A stretch of 64,000 bases of DNA, taken from Luteibacter sp. 9135 (GTDB lineage Bacteria; Pseudomonadota; Gammaproteobacteria; Xanthomonadales; Rhodanobacteraceae). The DNA lies in the NCBI RefSeq assembly GCF_000745005.1, contig NZ_JQNB01000001.1, forward strand, positions 3,217,501-3,281,500, in the 5' to 3' direction. A program made the translations under genes and the position numbers. How positions within the stretch are numbered: the stretch's first letter is position 1; each line of letters starts with the position of its first letter. Of the stretch, positions 9,742 to 18,415 are shown piece by piece. The notes below the pieces were generated by a model. The model was given only the letters and a program-made list of their open reading frames with translations. It did not search any database and was not told the DNA's origin.

Positions 9742-10734
9742 ATGACCTTGCGTCTTTTGCAACATCGTGCTGCCGACGGCACGCGTTCCGTGATCGCCGC
9801 GCGGGGTGACACCGCCGCGTTCGTGCCCGGCGTGGACAGCGTGCGCGCCCTGGCCAACCGCGCCATCGCCGCGGGTACCGACCTGGCGGGTGCGGTCGCG
9901 GCCTGCGGCGTCGGCGCAACGGTCGATATCGCGGCCGAACTGGCGGCCGGGCGCCTGCTCGCGCCGATCGATCACGCGGACCCGGCCCACCTGTTCATGA
10001 CCGGCACGGGGCTGACCCACCTGGGTTCCGCGGAAGGACGCGACAAGATGCACCGCGAGGCCGCCGCCGCGGAGAAGCAGACCGACTCGATGCGGATCTT
10101 CCTCGAGGGCGTGGCAGGCGGAAAGCCCGCGGCCGGGCAGGTCGGCAGCCAGCCGGAGTGGTTCTACAAGGGCAACGGCCATGGCCTGATCGGGCCGGGC
10201 GCAGCGCTCACGTCGCCCGCCTTTGCAAAGGACGGCGGCGAGGAGCCCGAGCTGGCCGGCATCTACCTGATCGGTGACGACGGCACGCCGTTCCGGCTGG
10301 GCGTGTGCCTGGCCAACGAGTTCAGCGACCATGTGACGGAACGGCACAACTATCTCTGGCTGGCCCATTCCAAGCTGCGCCAGGCCGCGCTGGGGCCCGA
10401 GTTGCTAGTCGGCCCGTTGCCGGCGCAGATCCAGGGCAGCAGCCGCATCCATCGCGACGGTGCGGTGCTCTGGGAGAAGCCGTTCCTGTCCGGCGAAGAG
10501 AACATGTCGCACAGCTTCGCCAACCTCGAAGCGCATCACTTCAAGTACGACGTGTTCCGCCAGCCGGGCGACGTGCACGTGCATTTCTTCGGCACGGCCA
10601 CGCTGTCGTTCTCCGAAGGCATCACGACGCAAGTGGGCGATGAATTCGAGATCGAAGCGGCGCCGTTCACCCTGCCGCTGCGCAACGCGCTGGCACAGGC
10701 GAGCGCGCAGGCCGTGACCGTCAAGGCGCTTTGA
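9742..10734 (+). CDS. gguC: GguC / AraD1-family fumarylacetoacetate hydrolase-like protein
   Basis: 330-residue cytosolic protein of the FAH fold. Members of this family are encoded beside ChvE-GguAB transporters and oxidative sugar pathways. Visible family features are GTGLTHLGSA with HREAA, PEWFYKGNG, the acidic metal site around AGIYLIGDDG and NEFSDH, and a conserved ENMSHSFANLEAHHFKYD segment. In this locus it is the only candidate for the 2-keto-3-deoxy-pentonate dehydratase that would make alpha-ketoglutarate semialdehyde (the role XylX plays in Caulobacter); that role is inferred from context. The ATG at 9742 has GGAGA nine bases upstream. It lies 36 bp after the aldehyde dehydrogenase, and the next gene starts at its stop codon, so the three are one operon. 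Confidence 0.85.
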   Translation: MTLRLLQHRAADGTRSVIAARGDTAAFVPGVDSVRALANRAIAAGTDLAGAVAACGVGATVDIAAELAAGRLLAPIDHADPAHLFMTGTGLTHLGSAEGRDKMHREAAAAEKQTDSMRIFLEGVAGGKPAAGQVGSQPEWFYKGNGHGLIGPGAALTSPAFAKDGGEEPELAGIYLIGDDGTPFRLGVCLANEFSDHVTERHNYLWLAHSKLRQAALGPELLVGPLPAQIQGSSRIHRDGAVLWEKPFLSGEENMSHSFANLEAHHFKYDVFRQPGDVHVHFFGTATLSFSEGITTQVGDEFEIEAAPFTLPLRNALAQASAQAVTVKAL

Positions 10735-10736
10735 CC

Positions 10737-11675
10737 GTGGCGCCTGTTCGCATCGCCGTCGTCGGCCTGGGCAAGATCGCGCGCGACCAGCACCTGCCCG
10801 CGCTGGCGGGCAGTCCGGATTTCCAACTGGTGGCGGTGGTCGATCCGGCGCTGCCTTCGGTGGAAGACGTGGCGTCCTTCGGCAGCCTCGCGGCCTTGTT
10901 CCGCGATGGGCCGGCCGTGGATGCCGTCGTGCTGTGCACGCCGCCGCAGGTGCGGTATGCGCTGGCCCGTGAAGCACTCGAGCACGGTGTGCATGTATTC
11001 CTCGAAAAGCCGCCCGGTGCCACACTCGCGGAAGTCGCGGTGCTGGAACAGCAGGCGGAGGCGGGCGGTCTGACCCTGTTCGCCGGCTGGCATTCCCAGC
11101 ATGCGGCGGGCGTCGAGCCGGCACGTGCGTGGCTTGCCACGCGGCGCATCGATCGTGTCGCGATCACCTGGCGGGAAGACGTGCGCGTCTGGCATCCCGG
11201 TCAGGAGTGGGTGTGGGAACCGGGTGGCCTGGGCGTATTCGATCCGGGCATCAATGCGTTGTCCATCGCCACGCGCATCCTTCCCAACGCATTTTTCCTC
11301 ACGTCCGCCACGTTGTCGTTTCCCGCCAATCGCGCGGCGCCGATTGCGGCGGCCTTGCAGTTCGCCGACAGCGACGGCGTGCCGATCGCCATGGACCTGG
11401 ACTGGCGACAGACCGGCCCGCAGACGTGGGACATCGTGGTCCAGACCGATGGCGGGACACTGAAGCTCAGCAAAGGTGGCGATGTGCTCACCCTGCCGGA
11501 CCAGACGCTGACGGCGGATGATCGCGAATATGCCGGCCTGTATGCGCGCTTCGCGACGTTGATTCGTGAACGGGGCAGGGACGTGGATACGCGGCCGTTG
11601 CGGCTGGTGGCGGATGCGTTCCTCATTGGGCGGCAGGAGCGGGTAGAGGCCTTTGAATGGGCCGATCCATCCTGA
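10737..11675 (+). CDS. Gfo/Idh/MocA-family sugar 1-dehydrogenase (L-arabinose/D-galactose type)
   Basis: About 312 residues, NAD(P)-dependent. The N-terminal Rossmann fold starts with RIAVVGLGKIARDQHLPA, followed by the family signature VFLEKPPGATLAE (EKP lysine) and a C-terminal sheet domain with DPGINALSIATRILP. It resembles the L-arabinose 1-dehydrogenase of Azospirillum and related galactose dehydrogenases, which oxidise the sugar C1 to the lactone, the first step of the pathway encoded here. A TTG at 10731 overlaps the gguC stop; the GTG at 10737 is better spaced from AAGGCG and is used here. No separate lactonase gene is visible, so the lactone may open spontaneously or by an enzyme encoded elsewhere. 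Confidence 0.85.
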   Translation: MAPVRIAVVGLGKIARDQHLPALAGSPDFQLVAVVDPALPSVEDVASFGSLAALFRDGPAVDAVVLCTPPQVRYALAREALEHGVHVFLEKPPGATLAEVAVLEQQAEAGGLTLFAGWHSQHAAGVEPARAWLATRRIDRVAITWREDVRVWHPGQEWVWEPGGLGVFDPGINALSIATRILPNAFFLTSATLSFPANRAAPIAAALQFADSDGVPIAMDLDWRQTGPQTWDIVVQTDGGTLKLSKGGDVLTLPDQTLTADDREYAGLYARFATLIRERGRDVDTRPLRLVADAFLIGRQERVEAFEWADPS

Positions 11676-11791
11676 TGCGTGCGAGCCTCGATGGACCTTT
11701 CAGCCTGTCTCCAGGATAAACGAGTCGTTAAATTCTCCTTTGTTCTTGCCGATATTGCCTATTCGATAATGTGAGGCAAAAGAGGTTGGTC

Positions 11792-13039
11792 ATGGGTTTT
11801 TGGCGCAAGAGGTCAGGCAAGGTGATCCTGGATAGCCCGGTGATCGAGGTGGCATCGGTGGACGACCTAGACGTGGCACGGTTGCAAGGTGCCGACGATC
11901 TGGAAAAAGCGCTCGATGCGCTGGACGCGCTGCAGAAACGCTTCGACCTGACCCGTCGCGTTTCCACGGACGGCCTCTGGGATATGGAGGCCGTGGGCGG
12001 CCAGGTGGATGCGTCGCAGCCGTTCTGGTGGTCGGACCCGTTCCGCGCCATGCTGGGTTTCCAGGACGAAAGCGATTTCCCGAACGTGCTGGGCAGCTGG
12101 TCGAACCGGCTGCATCCCGACGACCTGGAAAGCACACTCGCGGCGTTTTCGGCCCACCTGTCCGATCGCTCGGGTAAGACCCCGTACGACGTTCGCTATC
12201 GACTGATGCTCAAGGACGGCAGCTACCGCTGGTTCCGCGCGAAGGGCGATTCCATCCGTCATCCCAATGGCGAGCCGATCCGGGTGGCGGGTTCGCTGAG
12301 CGACATCCACGACGAACTGGCCCGCGACGCGGAACTCGACATCACGCTCACGCGATTCAATTTGTCGCGTGAAATGCTCAACGATGGGCTCTGGGACATG
12401 AGCGTCATCGCGGGCGATCCGGTCAATCCGCAGAACGCCTTCTGGTGGTCGCCGCAGTTCCGGCAGCTGCTGGGATACACGAGCGTCGCGGAATTTCCGG
12501 ATGTGCTCGACAGCTGGGCGTCGAAGCTACATGCGGAAGACAAGGCCCGATCGTTGCAGGCGTTCGCGGATCACCTCAACGATACGACCGGGGCGACCGG
12601 CTTCGATATCGAATACCGGCTGCTGTGCAAGAACGGCGACTATCGCTGGTTCCGTGCTCGCGGGCAGACGAGCCGGGACGACGAAGGCATGCCGCTGCGC
12701 GCCGTGGGCGTGCTTACCGATATCCAGCCGGAAAAGGATCGCCTGGTGATGGAGGAGGACCGGCAGTCCAAGCGCCTTGCCGCCAAGGCGGATGCGGATC
12801 GCATCGGCGAACTGGTCGCCGATATCCAGCTGATCGCGCACCAGACCAATATCGTGTCGTTGAATGCGACCATCGAGGCGGCGCGCCTGGGTCACGAAGG
12901 TAAGGGCTTCGCGGTTATCGCCGACGAGATCCGGCGGCTTGCCCATACGACGCAGGACATCACGAAACATGTGGCGCACCTGCAGGAATCCATCGCCCGG
13001 TCGGCCGACGCGGACGATCTCCAGCGTATCGACGACTGA
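11792..13039 (+). CDS. Soluble PAS-PAS chemoreceptor-like protein with a very short signalling domain
   Basis: 415-residue protein without signal peptide or membrane segment. Two PAS domains of the PAS_3 type follow each other, about residues 55-175 and 185-300, each starting with a similar helix ([13 protein letters not shown] and [13 protein letters not shown]) and containing FWWS, a LHPDD/LHAEDK block and YRWFRARG; the second looks like a duplication of the first. The last 100 residues hold only the tip of an MCP signalling domain ([35 protein letters not shown]). The ATG at 11792 follows AAGAGG; an upstream GTG at 11771 is less likely. Probably a cytoplasmic redox or small-molecule sensor feeding a chemotaxis-like pathway. 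The ligand or cofactor cannot be read from the sequence. Confidence 0.85.
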   Translation: MGFWRKRSGKVILDSPVIEVASVDDLDVARLQGADDLEKALDALDALQKRFDLTRRVSTDGLWDMEAVGGQVDASQPFWWSDPFRAMLGFQDESDFPNVLGSWSNRLHPDDLESTLAAFSAHLSDRSGKTPYDVRYRLMLKDGSYRWFRAKGDSIRHPNGEPIRVAGSLSDIHDELARDAELDITLTRFNLSREMLNDGLWDMSVIAGDPVNPQNAFWWSPQFRQLLGYTSVAEFPDVLDSWASKLHAEDKARSLQAFADHLNDTTGATGFDIEYRLLCKNGDYRWFRARGQTSRDDEGMPLRAVGVLTDIQPEKDRLVMEEDRQSKRLAAKADADRIGELVADIQLIAHQTNIVSLNATIEAARLGHEGKGFAVIADEIRRLAHTTQDITKHVAHLQESIARSADADDLQRIDD

Positions 13040-13100
13040 AGGCATCTGAGATGAAAGGCGGCGGCCGATGTATGGGCTCGGCCGCTCGCCAGGGATGGGA

Positions 13101-13126
13101 CTTTCGTCGCACCGGCGCGACGAAGG
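13101..13126. terminator. Possible bidirectional terminator hairpin
   Basis: CTTTCGTCGC - ACCGGC - GCGACGAAGG forms a ten-pair stem (one G.T) between two genes that converge. No strong T-run follows on either side, so termination is an inference from position and symmetry. Confidence 0.4.
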
Positions 13127-13141
13127 TCCGGCATACCGGCC

Positions 13142-14263
13142 TTAGTGTGTGGCCCAGAGTTTCTTCAGCAGGGTGACCTTGTCCGTACGTACCGACGACC
13201 AGTCGTCGTTGAGGATGCCGCCGGTGTCGTTGCTGTTCGGGTTCCACGACCAGTAGAAGCCACCGTGGATACCCTTGCCGACCAGGTAGTCGACCAGTGC
13301 GTTCTGCCACGTCACGTCCTGCGCACTGCCCTGGCCGTACTTGCCGCCGAATTCGCCCAGCAGCAACGCCTGGCCCGATGTCGCGAAGCGGCCGAAGTGC
13401 TGGTCCCAGATGGCCGGCATGTTGGCCGGAAAGTTGGACGCGCTGAAATACGACTGCATCGACACGTCGGGACCGTAGACGTGGGGTGCGAGCAGCAGCC
13501 GGTCGGCCGGAATGTTCAGTGGCTTACACGAGAGGGGCTCCAGGTTCTCCCCCCAGAAATGGCCGCCGCTGCTCGAGCAGCTGGGGTTCTCACTGATGCC
13601 CTCGACCACGATCAGCCACTTGGGTGCGACCTTCAGCACCGCGGCCGATGCGCGTTCGGCGGCGGTGTTCCAATCGGTTGCCGCGTTACCCGTGCCCCAT
13701 GTGGCCGCGCCATGCGGTTCGTTCTTGAGATCGATGCCGATCACGCCCGGTACCGCGGCGTAACGCGTCGCGACCAGGGTGAGGTCGTAGATCCATTGTT
13801 GTTCGCTGTAGGACGACGTGTACCAGAGCTCGGATATGGCGTTGCAATCCGGCGTGTGATGGTCGAGCAGGACATACATGCCGCGGCTGCTCAGCTCGTC
13901 GATCACTTTGTCCATCACCTGCAGTGAATTCAGCCCCTGCAGGTCCGGGTTGAGTCCGTAATCGATGCTACTTGGTGCCACTCCGCTCAAGGATTGCGGA
14001 CAGAACGGCAGCCGCACGGCGTTGAAGCCCAGGCCCTGCATCTGCGTGATCATGTCCTTCCAGTTTCGTGCCCACAGGCCATGCACGGTGTGTACGTTGG
14101 TGTCGAAGCCGAACCAGTTGACGCCGCGTAACTGCACCGGGTTGCTGTTGTCGTCGACCACCTGGCCGTTCTTTATGGCATGGCTCCACGCCGAACCGCT
14201 CGTTACCACCAGCGCTGCGGCAAGCAGGCAGCGCGCCAGACAGGACTTTCTTGGCATCGACAT
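13142..14263 (-). CDS. Secreted endoglucanase-type glycoside hydrolase family 5
   Basis: 373-residue secreted glycosidase. A signal peptide (MSMPRKSCLARCLLAAALVV...SAWS) precedes a single (beta/alpha)8 catalytic domain of GH5. Acid/base Glu about 182 (LKNEPHG) and nucleophile Glu about 304 (LLGEFGG) are present, as are RGVNWFG, NAVRLPFCP, LDHHTPDC and the FYWSWNPNSNDTGGI end typical of plant-pathogen and Xanthomonas-type endoglucanases. No carbohydrate-binding module is attached. The ATG at 14263 has GGAGA seven bases upstream; longer in-frame starts would destroy the signal peptide. Likely to cleave beta-1,4-glucan; other GH5 substrates (mannan, xyloglucan) cannot be excluded. Confidence 0.9.
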   Translation of the reverse strand: MSMPRKSCLARCLLAAALVVTSGSAWSHAIKNGQVVDDNSNPVQLRGVNWFGFDTNVHTVHGLWARNWKDMITQMQGLGFNAVRLPFCPQSLSGVAPSSIDYGLNPDLQGLNSLQVMDKVIDELSSRGMYVLLDHHTPDCNAISELWYTSSYSEQQWIYDLTLVATRYAAVPGVIGIDLKNEPHGAATWGTGNAATDWNTAAERASAAVLKVAPKWLIVVEGISENPSCSSSGGHFWGENLEPLSCKPLNIPADRLLLAPHVYGPDVSMQSYFSASNFPANMPAIWDQHFGRFATSGQALLLGEFGGKYGQGSAQDVTWQNALVDYLVGKGIHGGFYWSWNPNSNDTGGILNDDWSSVRTDKVTLLKKLWATH

Positions 14264-14423
14264 GGGTCTGTCTCCGAAGACGGCCCTCCCGGGAAGGGAA
14301 AGCCAAGGCCTGAACGCACGTGGCGTGTGGCGAGCATCATCATGAGTGGATCGGTCGTGCGTTGTGACTGCGTGCACAGATGCAGGTTTCGTCCGAAAAC
14401 GCCGTAGCGAATTCAGCGGGGCG

Positions 14424-14933
14424 TCAAGGCAGACGTTCGAAGGCGATCACCGGCTTTTCGCGGTAGTCGCGCTCGTCGATCGGCTGATAGCCGAGCTTCT
14501 CGGCCACCCGAAGCGATCCGATATTCAGTGGATCGATGATGCACACCGTGCGTTGCGGGCCCTTCAGTCGCAGGAACCAACGAAGCGCTGCCTCCGCCGC
14601 CTCGGTCGCGTACCCCTTGCCATGGCTGTTCGCACCCAGAAGCCAGGCGCTTTCCGGATAGGGGTCGAAGTCGGTACCGAGGTCGCGCTCGAAGTGCGCC
14701 GTGCCCGTCTCGCCGACGTATTCGCCGGTGGCCTTGTTGCGGATGGCGAACAGGCCGTAACCGTAGAGGCTCCAGTGGCCGACACTGCGCAGGAAACGCA
14801 CCCAGCTCTCGGGGCGCGGCGAAGGCCCCGCGCCGATGAACCGGTAGACCTCCGGTTGGGAAAGGATCGCGTGGAACGGTTCGAAGTCGTCGATGGTTGG
14901 GATGGACAGCGTCAGGCGGTCGGTTTCGATCAT
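14424..14933 (-). CDS. GNAT-family N-acetyltransferase (RimJ/RimL type)
   Basis: 169-residue acetyl-CoA-dependent transferase of the Acetyltransf_3 group. It starts MIETDRLTLSIPTIDDFEPF, the usual RimJ/RimL opening (ETxRLxLR), and has the acetyl-CoA loop GANSHGKGYATEAAEAALRW (Q/RxxGxG/A-like) and a conserved SLRVAEKLGY near the end. The substrate is unknown: family members modify ribosomal proteins, amino acids or small amines. The ATG at 14933 has AGGGA at good spacing; an in-frame ATG 18 bases upstream is possible. It stands alone and diverges from the SDR gene; the 300 bp between them show no further gene. Confidence 0.82.
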   Translation of the reverse strand: MIETDRLTLSIPTIDDFEPFHAILSQPEVYRFIGAGPSPRPESWVRFLRSVGHWSLYGYGLFAIRNKATGEYVGETGTAHFERDLGTDFDPYPESAWLLGANSHGKGYATEAAEAALRWFLRLKGPQRTVCIIDPLNIGSLRVAEKLGYQPIDERDYREKPVIAFERLP

Positions 14934-15233
14934 GCGATGTTCCCTGTGCATGCTGTCGCCCATGGGCGACGAACGAGGTGATGTCCGATGGCCGGCCAAA
15001 GCCGATGCCATCGCCGTGGTTGCCGATTATGCCGCGTATGCACCGCCGACCGCGCGTGCCTTCCTGGATGACTACCGGTGCCTGGGGCCAGGATTGCCGG
15101 CATGAGGGGGGCTTTATCCGGTGCCCCGGCGTCCCTATCTCGACAGACAGCGTTCCCGCCTTGTCCTTGCACTCGCCTGGTGCAGAAGAAGTCCGGGGGC
15201 ATCCGCCTTTCGTCGATAGATAAAGGACGTCTC

Positions 15234-15968
15234 ATGAATACCTCGCAGAAAATTGCACTCGTCACGGGTGCCACCCGTGGCATCGGTACCGAAACGGTGC
15301 GCCAGCTGGCCCAGGCCGGCGTACTGACGCTGCTGGCTGGCCGCGATGCCGGTCGTGCCAAGGCCGCTGCCGACAAGCTCGTGGCGGAAGGACTTTCCGT
15401 CGAACCGATCGTCCTGGATGTCACCAATACCGAAAGCATCGCCAAGGCCGTTGCCGCGGTCACGTCCCGGTTCGGTAAGCTCGACATCCTGGTGAACAAC
15501 GCCGGCATCATGGTCGACGACATGAGCAAGGCGCCGTCCGAGCAGACGCTCGCCGTGTGGCGCGAGACCTTCGACACCAACGTGTTCGCCGTGGTGGAAG
15601 TCACGCAGGCGTTCCTGCCGCTGCTGAAGAAGGCGGATGCCGCACGCATCGTCAATGTGTCCAGCCAGCTGGGTTCGCTGGCCCTGCACGTGGATCCCAG
15701 CTCGCCAATCTACAGCTTCAAGGTGCCGGCCTACGATGCCTCGAAGACGGCGATCAACGCGTGGACCATCCATCTCGCGTACGAACTGCGCGATACCCCG
15801 ATCAAGGTCAACGCGATCCATCCGGGTTACGTGCAGACGGACATGAACGGCGGGCAGGGCGAGATCGACGTGCCGACCGGCGCGAAGAGCAGCGTCGGCA
15901 TGGCCCTTATCGGCGAAGACGGTCCGACCGGCAGCTTTACCTACCTCGGCCAGACGCTTCCCTGGTAA
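15234..15968 (+). CDS. Short-chain dehydrogenase/reductase
   Basis: 244-residue NAD(P)H-dependent oxidoreductase of the classical SDR family. Cofactor motif TGATRGIGTETV, NNAGIM, catalytic NVSSQLGS with Ser, and YDASKTAINAW with the Tyr-x3-Lys pair are all intact. It resembles plant-type carbonyl reductase-like SDRs (LGSLALHVDPSS, HPGYVQTDMNGGQGEIDVPTGAKSSV). The ATG at 15234 has AAAGGA upstream; a long in-frame extension to 15078 has no credible start signal. Followed after 38 bp by a DUF1330 gene, probably in one transcript. The substrate is unknown. Confidence 0.85.
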   Translation: MNTSQKIALVTGATRGIGTETVRQLAQAGVLTLLAGRDAGRAKAAADKLVAEGLSVEPIVLDVTNTESIAKAVAAVTSRFGKLDILVNNAGIMVDDMSKAPSEQTLAVWRETFDTNVFAVVEVTQAFLPLLKKADAARIVNVSSQLGSLALHVDPSSPIYSFKVPAYDASKTAINAWTIHLAYELRDTPIKVNAIHPGYVQTDMNGGQGEIDVPTGAKSSVGMALIGEDGPTGSFTYLGQTLPW

Positions 15969-16006
15969 ACGGCTCACCCACGCTTCTGGCTCATGAGGAA
16001 ATGGCT

Positions 16007-16294
16007 ATGACGACCTACGTCGTGTTTACCCGCGATCGCATCAAAGATGAAAAAGAGTTCGCTACCTACGGGCAGCTCGCTGCCAAGGCGGGCGAAGGTC
16101 ATCCGGCCACGCGGTTGGCTTTCTATGGCGAGGTGGAAACGTTGGAAGGCGATCCGGTCGACGGATCGGTGATCATCAGCTTCCCGACTAAGGCCGAGGC
16201 GCTGGCCTGGTACAACAGCCCGGCATACACCGCAGCGCGCGAGCACCGCTTCAAGGGACCGGACTATCGGGTCTACATGGTCGAAGGCGTGTGA
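16007..16294 (+). CDS. DUF1330-family small protein
   Basis: 95 residues, ferredoxin-like alpha/beta dimeric fold expected. Recognised by TTYVVFTRDRIKDEKEFATYG, the FYGEVETLEGDPVDGSVIISFPT strand pair and EALAWYNSPAYTAAREHR, all typical DUF1330 (PF07045). The function of the family is not established; members are near monooxygenase-like dimeric alpha-beta barrel proteins. The ATG at 16007 has AGGA seven bases upstream; an ATG at 16001 sits too close to it. Likely cotranscribed with the SDR. Confidence 0.82.
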   Translation: MTTYVVFTRDRIKDEKEFATYGQLAAKAGEGHPATRLAFYGEVETLEGDPVDGSVIISFPTKAEALAWYNSPAYTAAREHRFKGPDYRVYMVEGV

Positions 16295-16383
16295 CCCGAG
16301 TCGCCTGAACAGGCAGGGTCACGAGAGGCTTTTGCTTCGCGGAGGGCTGGCATCCTGCCGGCCCTTTGCCTTGCGGTGGTCGG

Positions 16384-17766
16384 TTACTGCTGGGGTGCCG
16401 CGGCCTGCTGGGCGACGGCTGAGGCCTGTGCCTGCTGCTGATGGCGTTCCTGCGCAGCCAGCTTCTGGTTGTTGGCCTCGAGGTTCCACAGGCTTGCGCT
16501 CTGTTCCGGCGTCTGGCCGATCGCCGTGTTCATGTCGACGCCGGAGACCTTTTTCAGCGGCGAGTTCAGGTCGCCCTGGACCGTGTACGCCGTCGAGCCA
16601 TCATTCGCCATGACCAGGTGGTCGATGCGGGTGAGGCCTTCGGCCTGTGCCTTCTGTGCAGCGGCGCCGGCCACGTTCTCACTGATGGCGTCGGGCGTGC
16701 GGCCCAGCTTCGCGTCCAGCTGATGCACCTGCGCCAGTGCCTGTTCGTACAGGGCGTGGCCGGGGTGATCCTTGTCCTTCAGGCTGTCCATGGGCTGCTC
16801 GCGCGTTGCCGCCTTGAGCGCTTCCATGGTCTTCGGCCCGGCGATGCCGTCGGCGGTCAGACCGGCTTCGGTCTGGAAGCGCTTCAGCGCACCCTGGGTG
16901 TTGGGACCGAAGTCGCCATCGGGCGTCAGTGACTTGCCGTCGTTGCCCAGGTTGCCGTGCTTGTTGAGCATGGCCTGCAGCGCCGCGACGTCGGGCGAAT
17001 GATCGTGCAGGCGCAACGTGCCGGCGCGCTGTACGTGGTCACCCGAGGCCTGGCTCGGATGATCGGCGGCGGATGCTGCCTTGCCCTTGTGCTCGACGGT
17101 CACGCCGTTTTCCTTGAGGACGCGATCGGCATCGGCGAGGACATCGAGCGACTCCTTCTCGTGCGCGATGCGCTTGGAAAGGCCCTTGTGCAGCTGGGGC
17201 GAACTGGCCCAGATATCCTTGACGTGCGCCGCCTTGTAATCCTGCACGGCATCGACGATGTCCTTGTCGCTGAGCTTGTCAAGCTGGTAGTCGTCGCCAA
17301 ACTTCTCTTTCAGCCCCTTGGCGAAGATCTTCGGCGTCAGGTCGCGGGTCTGCACGGACGTGCTCCAGACGGCATCCTGCACCGCCATGCCGCGGCCGGA
17401 CAGGTCGATGCCGGCGGCTTTCAGCGCCTTGTCCTGCTCGTTGTAATGCGAGCGGCCGATGAAGTCTTTCTGGTCGGCACCGAAGCTCGGATCGTTCTTG
17501 CCCAGCGCCTTCCACTTCTCGTCGAAGGCGGGGGTGGCGGGCGTCAGGCCCTTGAACTGGTCCTTGTACGCCGACTGGTCGAGGTATTCCTGCAGCGTGC
17601 CCATCTTCGTGGACAGCTGGAAGGACCCGTACGACACACCACCGTGGTCGCCCTTGCCGGTGGATACCGCACCGGGACCGGCCGCGCCGGATTCGTAACC
17701 GGCCGAGGTCTGGCCGAGGTGCCAGCTACCGGCGACGCGCTTTGCTTTATCGAGATCATCCGTCAT
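16384..17766 (-). CDS. Putative antibacterial type IV effector: lysozyme-like domain, peptidoglycan-binding domain, XVIPCD tail
   Basis: 460-residue soluble protein without signal peptide. The N-terminal 190 residues look like a peptidoglycan hydrolase (YESGAAGPGAVSTGKGDHGG then SYGSFQLS; Glu in YESG is the candidate catalytic acid). Residues about 255-320 are a PG_binding_1 domain (HSPDVAALQAMLNKHG...DGDFGPNTQGALKRFQ...DGIAGPKTM). The last 128 residues, beginning HPGHALYEQALAQVHQLD and running through RIDHLVMANDGSTAYTVQGDLNS to a Gln/Ala-rich tail, match the XVIPCD signal that Xanthomonadales use to export killing toxins through their VirB/VirD4 system. The ATG at 17766 has AGGAG upstream. 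The next gene on the same strand encodes an exported LprI-like protein, its probable immunity partner. The secretion machine is not in this window. Confidence 0.85.
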   Translation of the reverse strand: MTDDLDKAKRVAGSWHLGQTSAGYESGAAGPGAVSTGKGDHGGVSYGSFQLSTKMGTLQEYLDQSAYKDQFKGLTPATPAFDEKWKALGKNDPSFGADQKDFIGRSHYNEQDKALKAAGIDLSGRGMAVQDAVWSTSVQTRDLTPKIFAKGLKEKFGDDYQLDKLSDKDIVDAVQDYKAAHVKDIWASSPQLHKGLSKRIAHEKESLDVLADADRVLKENGVTVEHKGKAASAADHPSQASGDHVQRAGTLRLHDHSPDVAALQAMLNKHGNLGNDGKSLTPDGDFGPNTQGALKRFQTEAGLTADGIAGPKTMEALKAATREQPMDSLKDKDHPGHALYEQALAQVHQLDAKLGRTPDAISENVAGAAAQKAQAEGLTRIDHLVMANDGSTAYTVQGDLNSPLKKVSGVDMNTAIGQTPEQSASLWNLEANNQKLAAQERHQQQAQASAVAQQAAAPQQ

Positions 17767-17824
17767 GCATCTAACTCCTGGTTGACTAACGAAAACACCC
17801 GACATAACCGCCGGGTGGGTGTGA

Positions 17825-18253
17825 TTATTTCTTCAAGCGGTTTTCCAGTTCCGTCGCGCGCTCCGCCGTTTGCGTGAGGGCGCAGTCGCCGGAGACGAGC
17901 AGGGCAGCCGTGCCGCCATCCTTGTCGGGCGCGCACTTGGTGTCGCGTGCCTTGATCCAGGCACGCTCCTCATCGCGGAGTGCCAGGCGGTCCTTGTCGG
18001 ACATAGGCTTACGCAGGGCCTGGTAGGCCTTGTTCAAGCGCTTGTCCTGGTAGTCGAACTCCTTGGCGAGACAGCTGTTCATCTTCACGGTGACGCCGTC
18101 GGATGCATCCATGCAGGTGTCGAAGCCTGGCCGGAGGTGCTTGTCTGCGCTGGATGCGGAGGTGTCGTCGGCATGCGCGGGGGCGGCGAAGGCGCCGCCA
18201 AAGGCCATGACGAGCGCGGCCATGGTTGCCGCACGAAGGGAATATCGCGTCAC
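17825..18253 (-). CDS. Exported LprI-like (DUF1311) protein, probable immunity protein
   Basis: 142 residues with a signal peptide (hydrophobic run ending AAPAHA) and an LprI/DUF1311 domain: four cysteines (DTCMDA, NSCLAKEF, TKCAPD, GDCALT) expected to form two disulfides, plus LNKAYQALRKPMSDKDRLALRDEERAWIKARD, the family core. LprI proteins are lysozyme inhibitors in mycobacteria, and LprI-like periplasmic proteins are a known immunity type for Xanthomonas type IV effectors. It lies just upstream of the peptidoglycan-directed effector on the same strand, 58 bp apart. The GTG at 18253 with AAGGA upstream is preferred over a far longer in-frame start that would lack a clean signal peptide. Confidence 0.8.
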   Translation of the reverse strand: MTRYSLRAATMAALVMAFGGAFAAPAHADDTSASSADKHLRPGFDTCMDASDGVTVKMNSCLAKEFDYQDKRLNKAYQALRKPMSDKDRLALRDEERAWIKARDTKCAPDKDGGTAALLVSGDCALTQTAERATELENRLKK

Positions 18254-18415
18254 TGCTGTGTTTCCTTGTGGTCCACCCGGACGCGCATCATACCGTGTCG
18301 TGTGCGGCAAGGCTTTGAGTTGTTTCGTAAGCGGGGTAGGGCGGAGAAACGTCGGCACATTTGCGCGATGATTGAAATGCGGTATCCCAATGTACTTACC
18401 CAGGAGTTCAAGCTC

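Noticed and set aside
13142..14377. Longer start for the GH5 enzyme at 14377
   Set aside because: The extra 38 residues are polar and precede a perfect signal peptide; GGAGA before 14263 supports the shorter form.
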